DNA of 11,386 bases from an uncultured Marinosulfonomonas sp. (GTDB lineage Bacteria > Pseudomonadota > Alphaproteobacteria > Rhodobacterales > Rhodobacteraceae): assembly GCA_947311455.1 (NCBI GenBank), contig CAMZKY010000090.1, positions 1 to 11,386 of the forward strand. The letters are read 5' to 3'. Made by a program: the position numbers and the translations under genes. Positions 1 to 7,446 of the stretch are shown here, piece after piece (position 1 is the stretch's first letter; the number at the start of each line of letters is the position of its first letter). The notes beneath the pieces are model-generated. The model saw only the letters and a list, made by a program, of their open reading frames with translations, was not told the origin of the DNA and ran no database searches.

Positions 1-555
1 GGCCAAACCCGCCGTCACCAAGGCATCGCCCATGTTCCCGAAGATCGCCAAACCGAAGGCCTGATCATGGATTTCATGGCGTGGGAAAACATGATTTTCG
101 GCTATAGCAATGATGCGCTATATAACAAAAATGCCTTGATGATGGATAACGCTGCGATCAAACGCGAAACCGAGGCAAAAATGGAGCGCTTTGATGTGCG
201 CCCGCCCATCCCAACGCTTTCAGCCAAGAATTTCTCGGGCGGCAACCAGCAAAAAATCGTGTTGGCGCGGGAAATTGAACGCAATCCTGATCTTTTGCTG
301 ATTGGCCAACCCACACGCGGCGTTGATATTGGTGCGATTGAATTTATTCACCAACGCATTGTTGAACTGCGCGATGAGGGTAAAGCGATTTTGCTGGTCA
401 GTGTAGAGCTAGAAGAAATCCTGTCATTGTCAGACCGTATCTTGGTTATGTTTGACGGAAAAATCATGGGCGAGCGTAACCCTGCGAAAACTGACGAAAA
501 AGAACTGGGTATGTTGATGGCTGGTATGGAAACCAATTCAGAGGAGGCAAACTGA
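1..555 (+). CDS. Nucleoside-type (BmpA-associated) ABC transporter ATP-binding protein, C-terminal part
   Basis: This is the 3' end of an ABC transporter ATPase; the reading frame is open from base 1, so the true start lies outside the window and 184 residues are visible. In this family (YufO/RbsA-like) one chain of about 500 residues carries two nucleotide-binding domains, and only the second is seen here. The visible part begins with an HVPEDR segment typical of that domain. The ABC signature SGGNQQK starts at base 235, and LLLIGQPTRGVDIGA follows. In the Walker B region the usual DEPTRG reads GQPTRG, and the switch segment reads VSVELEE without a histidine. This degenerate second site is common in BmpA-linked nucleoside transporters, so ATP hydrolysis probably relies on the other domain. 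It would energise import through the two downstream permeases at the inner membrane; the binding protein is not in the window. The stop codon overlaps the next start by one base. The family is firm; the substrate (purine or other nucleoside) is inferred. Confidence 0.93.
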   Translation, partial: GQTRRHQGIAHVPEDRQTEGLIMDFMAWENMIFGYSNDALYNKNALMMDNAAIKRETEAKMERFDVRPPIPTLSAKNFSGGNQQKIVLAREIERNPDLLLIGQPTRGVDIGAIEFIHQRIVELRDEGKAILLVSVELEEILSLSDRILVMFDGKIMGERNPAKTDEKELGMLMAGMETNSEEAN

Positions 556-1649
556 TGGATAAAATGCCAAAATGGGCAGACGTGGTTCTGATCCCCTTTA
601 TTAGCCTTATCCTTGCATTTATCGCCTCGGGCCTTGTTGTGGCCGCTGTTGGCGCTGACCCGATTAAAGCCATCCGCGTGATGGTTGAGGGTGCCATTGG
701 CCCGCGCGGCATTGGCTATACGCTTTACTATGCAACCAATTATATGTTCACGGGCCTTGCGGTGGCCGTGGCGTTTCACGCCCGTATGTTCAACATCGGC
801 GGCGAGGGCCAGGCGGCAATGGGTGGCTTAGGGGCCGCGATTGTATTGCTTATGTTTGATTGGCCGCATTGGACGCTTGCGTTGCCTGCTGCAATGATTG
901 GCGCTGGCTTGTTTGGTGCCTTTTGGGCAGCTATTCCAGCTTATCTACAAGCCAAACGCGGTAGTCACATTGTGATCACCACAATCATGTTCAACTTTAT
1001 CGCGGCTGCTATTTTGGGCTACTTGTTGAATGGTATCTTGAAGAACAAGGCGACCCAAAGTGCCGAAACAGTTCGATTTAGTGATGGCACGCACCTGCCA
1101 ACGCTGCATGATTTCTTTAATATTTTTGGAATTCCGTTTTCAAAACACGCGCCGGCGAATATCAGCCTGTTTTTGGCATTGGCGTGCGCTTTCGGCGTTT
1201 GGTTTTTGCTATGGCGCACCCGCCTTGGATATCAAATCCGTGCATTTGGGCATTCTGAAAATGCCGCAAAATATGCGGGCATTTCTGGGGTGAAAATCAC
1301 AGTTATCGCAATGGTAATTTCTGGTGCGTTGGCTAGCATGTTGTCAATTAACGTTGTCATGGGGGAAACAGAACGCCTAATTTCCAGCTTTGTTGAAGGG
1401 GCCGGCTTTGTGGGTATCGCTGTTGCCCTGATGGGACGTTCGCACCCCGTTGGCATTATTCTGGCGTCTCTGCTGTTTGGAGGCCTTACGCAAGGTGGAG
1501 CGGAAATTTCGTTTGAAATGCCCGAGCTTAGCAAAGAAATGGTTTTGGTGATCCAAGCGATGATTATTCTATTTACCGGCGCGCTTGATAATTTGGTTCG
1601 GATGCCTGTTGAGAAAGTGTTCCTCCGTCTTAGAAAGGAGCAAAACTAA
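555..1649 (+). CDS. Nucleoside-type ABC transporter permease (first of pair, YufP-like)
   Basis: This 364-residue polytopic inner-membrane protein belongs to the BPD_transp_2 permease family (branched-chain amino acid/ribose/nucleoside type). Hydrophobic segments run throughout, starting near residues 10-33. Family landmarks are FNIGGEGQ (79-86), which follows an early helix, the loop WRTRLGYQIRAFG (220-232) followed by a KYAGIS segment that probably contacts the ATPase, and GFVGIAVALMGRSHP (284-298). The ATG overlaps the ATPase stop codon by one base (TGATG), and a good ribosome binding site, GAGGAGG at 541-547, precedes it by 7 bases. Together these point to translational coupling and fix the start. 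With the next gene it forms the membrane channel of the importer. The family and operon role are secure; the exact substrate is not shown by the sequence. Confidence 0.94.
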   Translation: MDKMPKWADVVLIPFISLILAFIASGLVVAAVGADPIKAIRVMVEGAIGPRGIGYTLYYATNYMFTGLAVAVAFHARMFNIGGEGQAAMGGLGAAIVLLMFDWPHWTLALPAAMIGAGLFGAFWAAIPAYLQAKRGSHIVITTIMFNFIAAAILGYLLNGILKNKATQSAETVRFSDGTHLPTLHDFFNIFGIPFSKHAPANISLFLALACAFGVWFLLWRTRLGYQIRAFGHSENAAKYAGISGVKITVIAMVISGALASMLSINVVMGETERLISSFVEGAGFVGIAVALMGRSHPVGIILASLLFGGLTQGGAEISFEMPELSKEMVLVIQAMIILFTGALDNLVRMPVEKVFLRLRKEQN

Positions 1650-2629
1650 TGGATTCTGCTCAAATCTTTTTACAATTTCTGTTAACTGCCGATATGAGCA
1701 TTCGCCTGTCTGTTGTTCTTATTTTGGCCTGTCTTGCGGGCCTCTATTCTGAACGCGCGGGTATCTTTGATATTGGACTAGAAGGTAAGATGCTTATCGC
1801 GGCCTTTGCCTCCGCGGCTGTTTCATATGAGACGGGCTCGGCTTGGTTAGGTGTTCTTGCGGCGATCAGCGCGTCAATGGTTTTCGCCCTCATTCACGGC
1901 GTCGCATCTATCACGTATCGCGGAAATCAGCTGATCTCGGGTGTTGCGCTAAATTTCTTGGCCTCGGGCTTAACCGTTGTGTTAGGCCACGCTATCTATA
2001 AAAAAGGCGGCCAAACACCAGCGCTATCAGGCTCCCAACGGTTTGAAGAAATCACGCTTCCGTTTGCGGATACCCTCAGTAATGTTCCAGTTTTCGGCCC
2101 AATTTATGCGGATGTTATTTCAGGGCACAAATCTTTGGTCTATATCACATTTCTTATTGTGCCTTTGACGTGGTGGATTCTTTACCGCACCCGTTTTGGC
2201 CTTCGCCTACGTGCCGTGGGTGAAAACCCAGCGTCGCTTGATACTGCGGGCGTATCCGTTGTACGTCAGCGTTATTCTGCGGTTCTTATTGCGGGTGTGC
2301 TTTGTGGTCTTGCAGGTGCATATCTTGCCACGGCGCAAGCTGCAGGTTTTGGCCGCGAAATGACTGCGGGCCGTGGTTTTATCGCCCTTGCCGCGCTGAT
2401 CTTTGCAAAATGGCGCCCTTGGTATGCTATGTTTGCCAGTCTGTTGTTTGGTCTATTGGAAGCAATCAGCAACCTTTATCCGAACATTGATGTATTTGGA
2501 TTGTTTGAAATTCCGGTGCAATTCACGCAAGTATTGCCCTATATTTTGACAGTGGTGATTCTGGCAGGGTTCGTTGGCAAGGCCATCCCGCCCCGCGCCG
2601 GTGGTGAGCCATACGTGAAAGAGCGGTAA
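1649..2629 (+). CDS. Nucleoside-type ABC transporter permease (second of pair, YufQ-like)
   Basis: This 326-residue multi-spanning membrane protein is the second BPD_transp_2 permease of the importer. It carries the paired-permease landmarks SERAGIFDIGLEGKML (34-49), the cytoplasmic loop YRTRFGLRLRAVGENP (179-194) and GRGFIALAALIFAKWRPW (241-258). It is shorter than the first permease, as is usual for this pair. The ATG overlaps the preceding stop by one base (TAATG), with AAAGGAG at 1634-1640 as the ribosome binding site. It is the last gene of the operon, because a strong intrinsic terminator follows about 45 bases after the stop. The two permeases presumably form a heterodimer. Family assignment is strong; the transported substrate remains inferred. 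Confidence 0.94.
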   Translation: MDSAQIFLQFLLTADMSIRLSVVLILACLAGLYSERAGIFDIGLEGKMLIAAFASAAVSYETGSAWLGVLAAISASMVFALIHGVASITYRGNQLISGVALNFLASGLTVVLGHAIYKKGGQTPALSGSQRFEEITLPFADTLSNVPVFGPIYADVISGHKSLVYITFLIVPLTWWILYRTRFGLRLRAVGENPASLDTAGVSVVRQRYSAVLIAGVLCGLAGAYLATAQAAGFGREMTAGRGFIALAALIFAKWRPWYAMFASLLFGLLEAISNLYPNIDVFGLFEIPVQFTQVLPYILTVVILAGFVGKAIPPRAGGEPYVKER

Positions 2630-2674
2630 AAACGCATCAATATCTGCAAATACTTGCATATGTGACGGTTTAAC

Positions 2675-2713
2675 ACGGCCCTGCCCATTGATTTGACGGG
2701 CAGGGCCGTTTTA
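2675..2713 (+). terminator. Intrinsic terminator of the ABC transporter operon
   Basis: A perfect 12-bp GC-rich stem is formed by ACGGCCCTGCCC (2675-2686) and GGGCAGGGCCGT (2698-2709) with an 11-base loop. The right arm runs into TTTT (2709-2712). This is a textbook Rho-independent terminator placed 45 bases after the second permease. Confidence 0.92.
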
Positions 2714-2720
2714 ATAAGAT
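2693..2720 (+). promoter_or_regulatory. Candidate sigma-70 promoter for the TSUP gene, interleaved with the terminator
   Basis: TTGACG (2693-2698) matches the -35 consensus at 5 of 6 positions. After a 16-base spacer, TAAGAT (2715-2720) matches the -10 consensus at 4 of 6. Transcription would start near 2727, giving a leader of about 18 bases before the ATG at 2745. The -35 element lies in the loop and first right-arm bases of the upstream terminator. No competing promoter was seen in the 115-base gap. This is inferred from consensus only. Confidence 0.45.
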
Positions 2721-2744
2721 GAACACAACAGCGGAAATTGTAAT

Positions 2745-3659
2745 ATGCAGATTTATCTTCCTATTGCCGAAATTTCGGTAAATGCTTTCTTATTGCTTGG
2801 TTTGGGTGGCATGGTCGGAATTCTTTCTGGCATGTTTGGTGTTGGCGGCGGTTTTTTGATGACCCCGCTTTTGTTTTTTATAGGCATTCCGCCCGCCGTT
2901 GCTGTTGCAACCGAAGCCAACCAAATTGTTGCTTCATCATTTTCTGGCGTTCTAGCCCACCTGAAACGTAAAACAGTTGACCTGAAAATGGGTCTTGTTT
3001 TGCTGTTTGGCGGGTTGATCGGTGCATATCTAGGTATTCAACTGTTTAACTATCTGCGCAGTTTGGGCCAGGTAGATCTGCTGGTTAAGCTTAGCTACGT
3101 GGTCTTTTTGGGCATCATTGGTTCGATGATGTTTATCGAGAGCTTGCGCGCTGTGTTGAAATCGAAAAAGGGTCATGCGGTTCCGACACGCAAAAAACAC
3201 AACTGGATTCACAATCTGCCCTTCAAGATGAAATTCAGAACCTCGGGCTTGTACATCTCGGTCATTCCACCATTCATTGTTGGTATTTTTGTTGGCGTTC
3301 TTGCAGCGATCATGGGTGTTGGCGGCGGATTTGTTATGGTTCCCGCAATGATCTATCTGCTCAATATGCCGACCAAAGTTGTGATTGGCACTTCATTGTT
3401 CCAGATTATTTTCGTGACGGCCTTTACCACGATGATGCACGCGACGACAAACTTTACCGTTGATATCGTTTTGGCTGTGCTGTTGTTAGTTGGAGGCGTC
3501 GTCGGCGCACAAATCGGCACACGTATCGGCCTAAAAATGAAAGCCGAAAGCCTACGCATTTTGCTAGCCATCATGGTGCTTGTCGTGTGTGGCAAGCTGG
3601 GGCTTGATCTTCTTATTCAACCAAGCGAGCTTTATTCGCTCGGCGCCGGAGGCCACTAA
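2745..3659 (+). CDS. Sulfite exporter TauE/SafE (TSUP) family permease
   Basis: This 304-residue integral membrane protein has the internal duplication typical of the TauE/SafE (TSUP, DUF81) family. Each half opens with a hydrophobic segment and a glycine-rich motif: GVGGGFLMTP at 32-41 and GVGGGFVMVP at 191-200. Each motif is followed by a further hydrophobic stretch and polar residues (EANQ at 57-60, TSLFQ at 216-220). A basic cytoplasmic linker around 138-165 separates the halves. Family members move sulfite, sulfoacetate, taurine-related or other small organic anions across the inner membrane, and the sequence alone does not tell which. The ribosome binding site is weak (GCGGA, 2731-2735). 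The stop codon abuts the next ATG (TAAATG), so the two proteins are probably made together. The start is the first in-frame ATG and leaves a complete first helix. The family is secure, the substrate unknown. Confidence 0.92.
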   Translation: MQIYLPIAEISVNAFLLLGLGGMVGILSGMFGVGGGFLMTPLLFFIGIPPAVAVATEANQIVASSFSGVLAHLKRKTVDLKMGLVLLFGGLIGAYLGIQLFNYLRSLGQVDLLVKLSYVVFLGIIGSMMFIESLRAVLKSKKGHAVPTRKKHNWIHNLPFKMKFRTSGLYISVIPPFIVGIFVGVLAAIMGVGGGFVMVPAMIYLLNMPTKVVIGTSLFQIIFVTAFTTMMHATTNFTVDIVLAVLLLVGGVVGAQIGTRIGLKMKAESLRILLAIMVLVVCGKLGLDLLIQPSELYSLGAGGH

Positions 3660-4433
3660 ATGTTACGCTATATCGCTCTTTTCCTCGCTTTGGCATTTCC
3701 TGCACATGCAGAAAAAATCGTCGCTGACCTGTCGCAAAACAACGTTGGCATTTCAGCTACCTTCGACGGATCTAACATTCTGATCTTTGGAGCCGTTAGC
3801 CGTGACGCCCCAATCCCCGATGATGGTAAAACTGAAATTGTTCTTACGGTTTCGGGGCCAGACCTACCAATCACAGTGCGTCGCAAAGACAAAAAACTGG
3901 GCCTGATTTGGGTGAACTCCCAAAAAGTGTTGATCGACGAAGCTCCGAGCTTTTATTCAATCTCCACAACTGCGCCACTCACGGAAATTCTGTCTGACGC
4001 CGAAGATTTAACCTATCGCGTTTCGATCCCTCGGGCGATTGAATCGATTGGTGCAAAAATCGCATCCGAGCATAATGCGGAAATCAACACCGAGGAATTC
4101 ACAGAAGCCTTGATCCGTATTCGAACCAACAACAATCTTTATAACATCCAAGAAGGCGCGGTTAAGTTGCTATCAAGTACATTGTTTAGCGCGTCTATTG
4201 ATCTGCCTTCTAATCTAACGGCTGGCGAATACACGGCGCGCATTCTGCTGACTCGTAATCAACAGGTTATTGATCAGTTTGAAACCACGATTGATATTCA
4301 CAAAGTCGGAATTGAACGTTGGCTTTATACACTGGCTCACGAAAACGCGCTTTATTATGGTCTGATGTCATTGTTCATCGCCATTGCATCGGGTTGGTTG
4401 GCGTCTGCTGTATTTAGCTATTTTAAATCGTAA
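3660..4433 (+). CDS. Alph_Pro_TM / TIGR02186-like protein of unknown function, TSUP partner
   Basis: This 257-residue protein resembles the alphaproteobacterial family known as Alph_Pro_TM (TIGR02186), whose function is not known to me. Residues 1-17 form a signal peptide ending AHA, with likely cleavage before E18. A long, beta-rich, soluble part (about 20-225) follows, and a single hydrophobic segment near 233-252 ends in a short FSYFKS tail. This predicts a periplasmic domain held in the inner membrane by its C-terminus. The ATG follows the TSUP stop with no gap, and GGAGG at 3648-3652 lies 7 bases upstream within the TSUP coding end, fixing the start and indicating coupled translation. 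Members of this family commonly sit beside a TSUP permease, so a role as a periplasmic partner or regulator of that transporter is a reasonable inference. The family is fairly sure; the role is not. Confidence 0.85.
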   Translation: MLRYIALFLALAFPAHAEKIVADLSQNNVGISATFDGSNILIFGAVSRDAPIPDDGKTEIVLTVSGPDLPITVRRKDKKLGLIWVNSQKVLIDEAPSFYSISTTAPLTEILSDAEDLTYRVSIPRAIESIGAKIASEHNAEINTEEFTEALIRIRTNNNLYNIQEGAVKLLSSTLFSASIDLPSNLTAGEYTARILLTRNQQVIDQFETTIDIHKVGIERWLYTLAHENALYYGLMSLFIAIASGWLASAVFSYFKS

Positions 4434-4442
4434 ACCAATATC

Positions 4443-4467
4443 ATCGGGTGCGTTAACCGCGCCCGAT
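4443..4467. other. Hairpin between convergent genes, possible weak bidirectional terminator
   Basis: The arms 4443-4452 and 4458-4467 pair over 10 bp, with one G-T wobble and a 5-base loop. The hairpin lies in and just past the 19-base gap between two convergent genes, and its loop contains the stop codon of the minus-strand dehydrogenase gene. Neither side has a proper T-run immediately after the stem: the plus strand has only TTTTT starting about 10 bases further on. It could slow both transcripts, but termination is unproven. Confidence 0.35.
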
Positions 4468-5190
4468 AAACGGCATTTTTGTTGCCATGATTGTCATGGT
4501 TTGAACATTCGCCGAAAGCGGTAATTCCGCCATTTGTTTCACTGCCAATGCAGCGTGTCTGACATCCATCATTGGCTGAATTTCCATATCAGGATTGGCA
4601 GCAAGTGCGCGCGCATTTAAATCGCGCAACAATTCGGTTTCGGCATTTCCAATATCAATCTGCCCACAGGCAATGTCAAAAGCACGGCCATCCACACTTA
4701 GTGTTTTTGTCAGGCCGGAAATGGCATGTTTGGTTGTGGTATAGCCCACAGAGTTTGGGCGTGGCACATGCGCCGCAACCGACCCATTATTGATAATCCG
4801 CCCGCCGATTGGATCTTGATTGCGCATTTGAGCAAAGGCACAACGCGCAGCAATGAACATACCGGTTAGATTCACATCAACAATGCTCCGCCAATCTGCA
4901 ACGCTGATTTCATCAATCAATCCAGCAGCTCCAAGGATACCGGCGTTGTTGAATAGCACATCCAGCCGCCCGACATTTTGAACAAACTTGGAAAATGCGC
5001 GCGCCATCGCCGTTTCATTCGTTACATCCGCTACCAATACATGCGCATGTTCTCGCCCCGCCGCGAACTTGACCAGCGCGGCTTTACGACGTGCGATTAA
5101 CCCAACCTGCCAACCGGCATCTAGAAACAGATCAGCCGTTACCGCCCCAATTCCGGAACTCGCGCCTGTAATGATAATGGATTTATTCAT
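4453..5190 (-). CDS. Short-chain dehydrogenase/reductase (SDR family oxidoreductase)
   Basis: This 245-residue classical SDR has a complete set of motifs. These are the cofactor loop TGASSGIG (8-15), NNAG (81-84), the catalytic serine (S137 in NNGSVAA), and Y150 with K154 in a YTTTK context. An ARR triplet at 33-35 after the second strand suggests a preference for NADP(H). The protein should be a soluble cytoplasmic NAD(P)-dependent alcohol or keto oxidoreductase; its substrate cannot be read from the sequence. The start codon lies inside the end of the helicase gene (8-base overlap, ATGAATAA), with GAGG 9 bases upstream, so it is translationally coupled to the helicase. It ends 19 bases from the convergent plus-strand gene. 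Family confidence is high, specific function unknown. Confidence 0.9.
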   Translation of the reverse strand: MNKSIIITGASSGIGAVTADLFLDAGWQVGLIARRKAALVKFAAGREHAHVLVADVTNETAMARAFSKFVQNVGRLDVLFNNAGILGAAGLIDEISVADWRSIVDVNLTGMFIAARCAFAQMRNQDPIGGRIINNGSVAAHVPRPNSVGYTTTKHAISGLTKTLSVDGRAFDIACGQIDIGNAETELLRDLNARALAANPDMEIQPMMDVRHAALAVKQMAELPLSANVQTMTIMATKMPFIGRG

Positions 5191-6715
5191 CAGTCGAATC
5201 CTCGGTTTCCAGCTTTAATACCGCTGGCGCAACAACAAGATCATCAACACTTAACGGTGACGTTGGGCGGGCCAACATATTGCGCGTTACCCAGAACAAT
5301 CGTTTTTCGGCGCGCGTTATCGCCACATACGTCAATCGTTTCCAAAGCGCTTGCCCCGCTTCCACCCGCCCCATCCGCGCCGCGACAAACAAATCTGGCG
5401 CAAACACCTGCACGTTTTCCCACTGCGACCCCTGCGCCTTGTGAATGGTCACCGCTGCCCCGTGTAAAAACGCTGCCCCCATGCGTGCAGCAAATGGAAT
5501 AAATGGCTCATCCTCGTCCGGAATTTCAATTTTGATGATCGAGGCCACAGACACTTGCGGCTCAGGCGCACCTATCACATGCACCCTCGAAAAACCTGCT
5601 CGGCTACCCGCGCCCAGATATACCACTTGCGCGCCTTTGATCAGGCCGCGCGCCTCAAGATCAATACGTTTTTTGCGATGTTTGGCTGGCAGTTCAATGC
5701 CATCGCAAATCAAAGGCTCTCCCGCCATCAATGAATCGGGGGGGGCACCAAATGATTTGCGAAAGGCCTGGATCAACCGAACGCGGGTTTTGTTGCGCCA
5801 CACCAAAACAGGCGAGCGTGCCATCATATCCGATTCAACCCGCTGGGCAAAAACCACGCGATCATCCTTTTGCGAGGCTTCACGTATCATCTGTTCAAAA
5901 TCGGAAAACTCTAGGCTGGGATCACTTAAGGCATGGGCAATGTCCAAAATAGGGTTATCCGCGTCTTGACGGTGAATGCGATGTAATATCAATTTCTGCG
6001 GCTCGGGCAGCTCGTCAAAAACCATGCTGCCCGATTGCCCGACAGGGGCAAGCTGTGCAGGATCTCCAAACAAAACCAAGGTTGGAAAAATCTCTTTCAA
6101 ATCTTCAAGCTGCTTTTCATCCAGCATCGAGGATTCATCCACGAAACCCACATCCAATGGATCGTCCCGCCGTTTCCAGCCGGTAATGAAATCAGACCCG
6201 CGCAAACCCGCTGTTGCCAATGCGCCGGGAATGGATTTGTTGATTTTATAAAACTCAAATGCCCGATCCAGCGCGGCATCTGTCAGGCCTTCGATTTCGG
6301 GTTTTTCCCCATGCCCTTCCAGCCATTCAGCTATTTTTTCATATTCGGGATCGTAAACCGGCGTGTACAAAATCCGGTGAATCGTGGTGGCTGGAACACC
6401 CTGATTACGCAATACACTGGCGGCTTTGTTGGTTGGGGCCAGAATCGCAAGGGTGCGTTTGGCTTTGCGGCTTTTGCTTTCGTAATCCCCCGAAACAATA
6501 TCAACACCCGCGTCCTCAATTGCATGATAAAGGCGCGATAACAGCATAGTTTTGCCAGATCCCGCCTTGCCGACAACGGCTAAAATACGCTCGGGATCAT
6601 CGGCCATGGGGGTTACAATGCCATTCTCCAGATCAATTCCGACACCTTTTAGGGTTTCGGAAATTTGGTCATAAGCTTGGGCTTGATCGTCGGAAAATGT
6701 AATCGCAGTGTTCAT
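5183..6715 (-). CDS. RecD/Dda-like SF1B ATP-dependent DNA helicase
   Basis: This 510-residue cytoplasmic protein has the ordered motifs of a superfamily 1B (RecD/Dda-like) helicase. Walker A is GKAGSGKT (49-56), motif Ia APTNKAA (93-99), motif II DESS (193-196), motif III GDPAQLAPV (217-225) and an RIHRQ segment lies at 246-250. The C-terminal UvrD_C_2-type region contains TIHKAQGSQW (423-432) and YVAITRAEKRLFWV (463-476), including the arginine of motif VI. It is shorter than RecD2 and lacks that protein's long N-terminal region, and no RecB or RecC gene is nearby, so it is probably a stand-alone 5'-3' helicase and not part of RecBCD. It starts 40 bases after luxI on the same strand, with only a weak ribosome binding site (AGGG), and overlaps the downstream dehydrogenase. 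No terminator separates it from luxI. The family is secure; the cellular job is unknown. Confidence 0.9.
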   Translation of the reverse strand: MNTAITFSDDQAQAYDQISETLKGVGIDLENGIVTPMADDPERILAVVGKAGSGKTMLLSRLYHAIEDAGVDIVSGDYESKSRKAKRTLAILAPTNKAASVLRNQGVPATTIHRILYTPVYDPEYEKIAEWLEGHGEKPEIEGLTDAALDRAFEFYKINKSIPGALATAGLRGSDFITGWKRRDDPLDVGFVDESSMLDEKQLEDLKEIFPTLVLFGDPAQLAPVGQSGSMVFDELPEPQKLILHRIHRQDADNPILDIAHALSDPSLEFSDFEQMIREASQKDDRVVFAQRVESDMMARSPVLVWRNKTRVRLIQAFRKSFGAPPDSLMAGEPLICDGIELPAKHRKKRIDLEARGLIKGAQVVYLGAGSRAGFSRVHVIGAPEPQVSVASIIKIEIPDEDEPFIPFAARMGAAFLHGAAVTIHKAQGSQWENVQVFAPDLFVAARMGRVEAGQALWKRLTYVAITRAEKRLFWVTRNMLARPTSPLSVDDLVVAPAVLKLETEDSTDE

Positions 6716-6755
6716 ACGCCAACCCTATAGAGTGGCGCATAGCGTTTCTAGCAGA

Positions 6756-7406
6756 TTACGCGCAGGCAAGTTCTTTTTGTGAAACCAATTTAATGTTGTC
6801 GCCACCAAAAGCGCGGTTAAACCATGATTCTGACTGGGCAAGAGAAATTTGTGCGCGGGCGGCAACCTTGCGACGCGCGTCTTCGTTGAATTCCCATAGG
6901 CCAACGCTGATCTTGTTGCGCCCTTCGCCCTGGCTGCCCAATATTGTCGGGGATGATCCGATCGCTCGATAAATCCGAACCATACGTGCGTCAAAAACGC
7001 CGACGTAATGCTTGACATTAAATCCGCGCATTACTTCTCCTCCGGCCAACATCAATGCCGCAGCAACACGGCCGTTCGCACTTCGTGACAAACAAAATCG
7101 TGTGCATTCCCAAATCAGCGGGCTTTCAATGCGCACACCATCAGTCAAATGGCCAAAGTGATCGTTTACCATTGTCGCGCCAACTGTAGGAAGCAAACGC
7201 ATCGATCCACCATGGCTACCGTCTTCATTTTCCCAAATCACATAAAGCGGGTTTTCTGCATCATATTCATCGCGCTCGTAACCTTTTGCATCAACGTTTA
7301 CATCCCAGCCTAGGCGGGTTTTAAACTGATCAGCGCGATCCACAAACATACCAGAGGCAAGTTTGTGGTGATTTTTCAATTCGTCTGCATAGATATATCG
7401 TATCAT
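6756..7406 (-). CDS. luxI: LuxI-type acyl-homoserine-lactone synthase
   Basis: This 216-residue protein is an autoinducer synthase of the LuxI family, which makes N-acyl-homoserine lactones from S-adenosylmethionine and an acyl carrier (usually acyl-ACP) in the cytoplasm. The residues conserved across the family are all present: R24, F28, W34, D46, D49, R70, F84, E100 and R103. They occur within recognisable blocks (RLGWDVNVD at 31-39, SMRLLPT at 68-74, WECTRFC at 99-105). The acyl chain cannot be read from the sequence. The ATG is preceded by AGGGG with a 5-base spacer, and that site lies inside an inverted repeat. The gene follows luxR on the same strand after 87 bases and precedes the helicase by 40. 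Generic name only: the locus-specific symbol differs between species. Confidence 0.95.
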   Translation of the reverse strand: MIRYIYADELKNHHKLASGMFVDRADQFKTRLGWDVNVDAKGYERDEYDAENPLYVIWENEDGSHGGSMRLLPTVGATMVNDHFGHLTDGVRIESPLIWECTRFCLSRSANGRVAAALMLAGGEVMRGFNVKHYVGVFDARMVRIYRAIGSSPTILGSQGEGRNKISVGLWEFNEDARRKVAARAQISLAQSESWFNRAFGGDNIKLVSQKELACA

Positions 7407-7412
7407 TTTGGC

Positions 7413-7446
7413 CCCTAATTTCTGAAATCTGGTTTCAAAATTAGGG
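7413..7446 (-). promoter_or_regulatory. Inverted repeat covering the luxI ribosome binding site
   Basis: The arms CCCTAATTT (7413-7421) and AAATTAGGG (7438-7446) are perfect 9-bp complements separated by 16 bases, inside which GAAA (7424-7427) and TTTC (7433-7436) can also pair. In the minus-strand transcript the 3' arm contains AGGG of the ribosome binding site, so a folded leader would hide it. The dyad could equally be a protein operator at the DNA level, although it is longer than a usual 18-20-base lux box. Confidence 0.5.

Noticed and set aside
348..779. Minus-strand open frame of 143 codons across the ATPase/permease junction
   Set aside because: It is antisense to two confident genes that overlap by one base, and its protein has no recognisable features.
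2719..2781. A 20-codon open frame starting at ATG 2719, just before the TSUP gene
   Set aside because: It would start inside the promoter's -10, has no ribosome binding site and overlaps the TSUP start; a leader peptide is not supported.
5445..5969. Plus-strand open frame of 174 codons opposite the helicase gene
   Set aside because: The protein is rich in Ser, Arg, Thr and Pro, resembles no known family and lies wholly antisense to a helicase with every motif intact; it is a shadow frame.
6035..6541. Plus-strand open frame of 168 codons opposite the helicase N-terminal half
   Set aside because: Shadow of the helicase; the composition (many Gly, Phe, Cys, Asn) matches no family.
7413..7446. 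The luxI upstream dyad as a classical lux box
   Set aside because: The two arms span 34 bases and lack the usual CTG/CAG-ended 18-20-base core, so a standard lux box cannot be claimed; a longer operator is not excluded.
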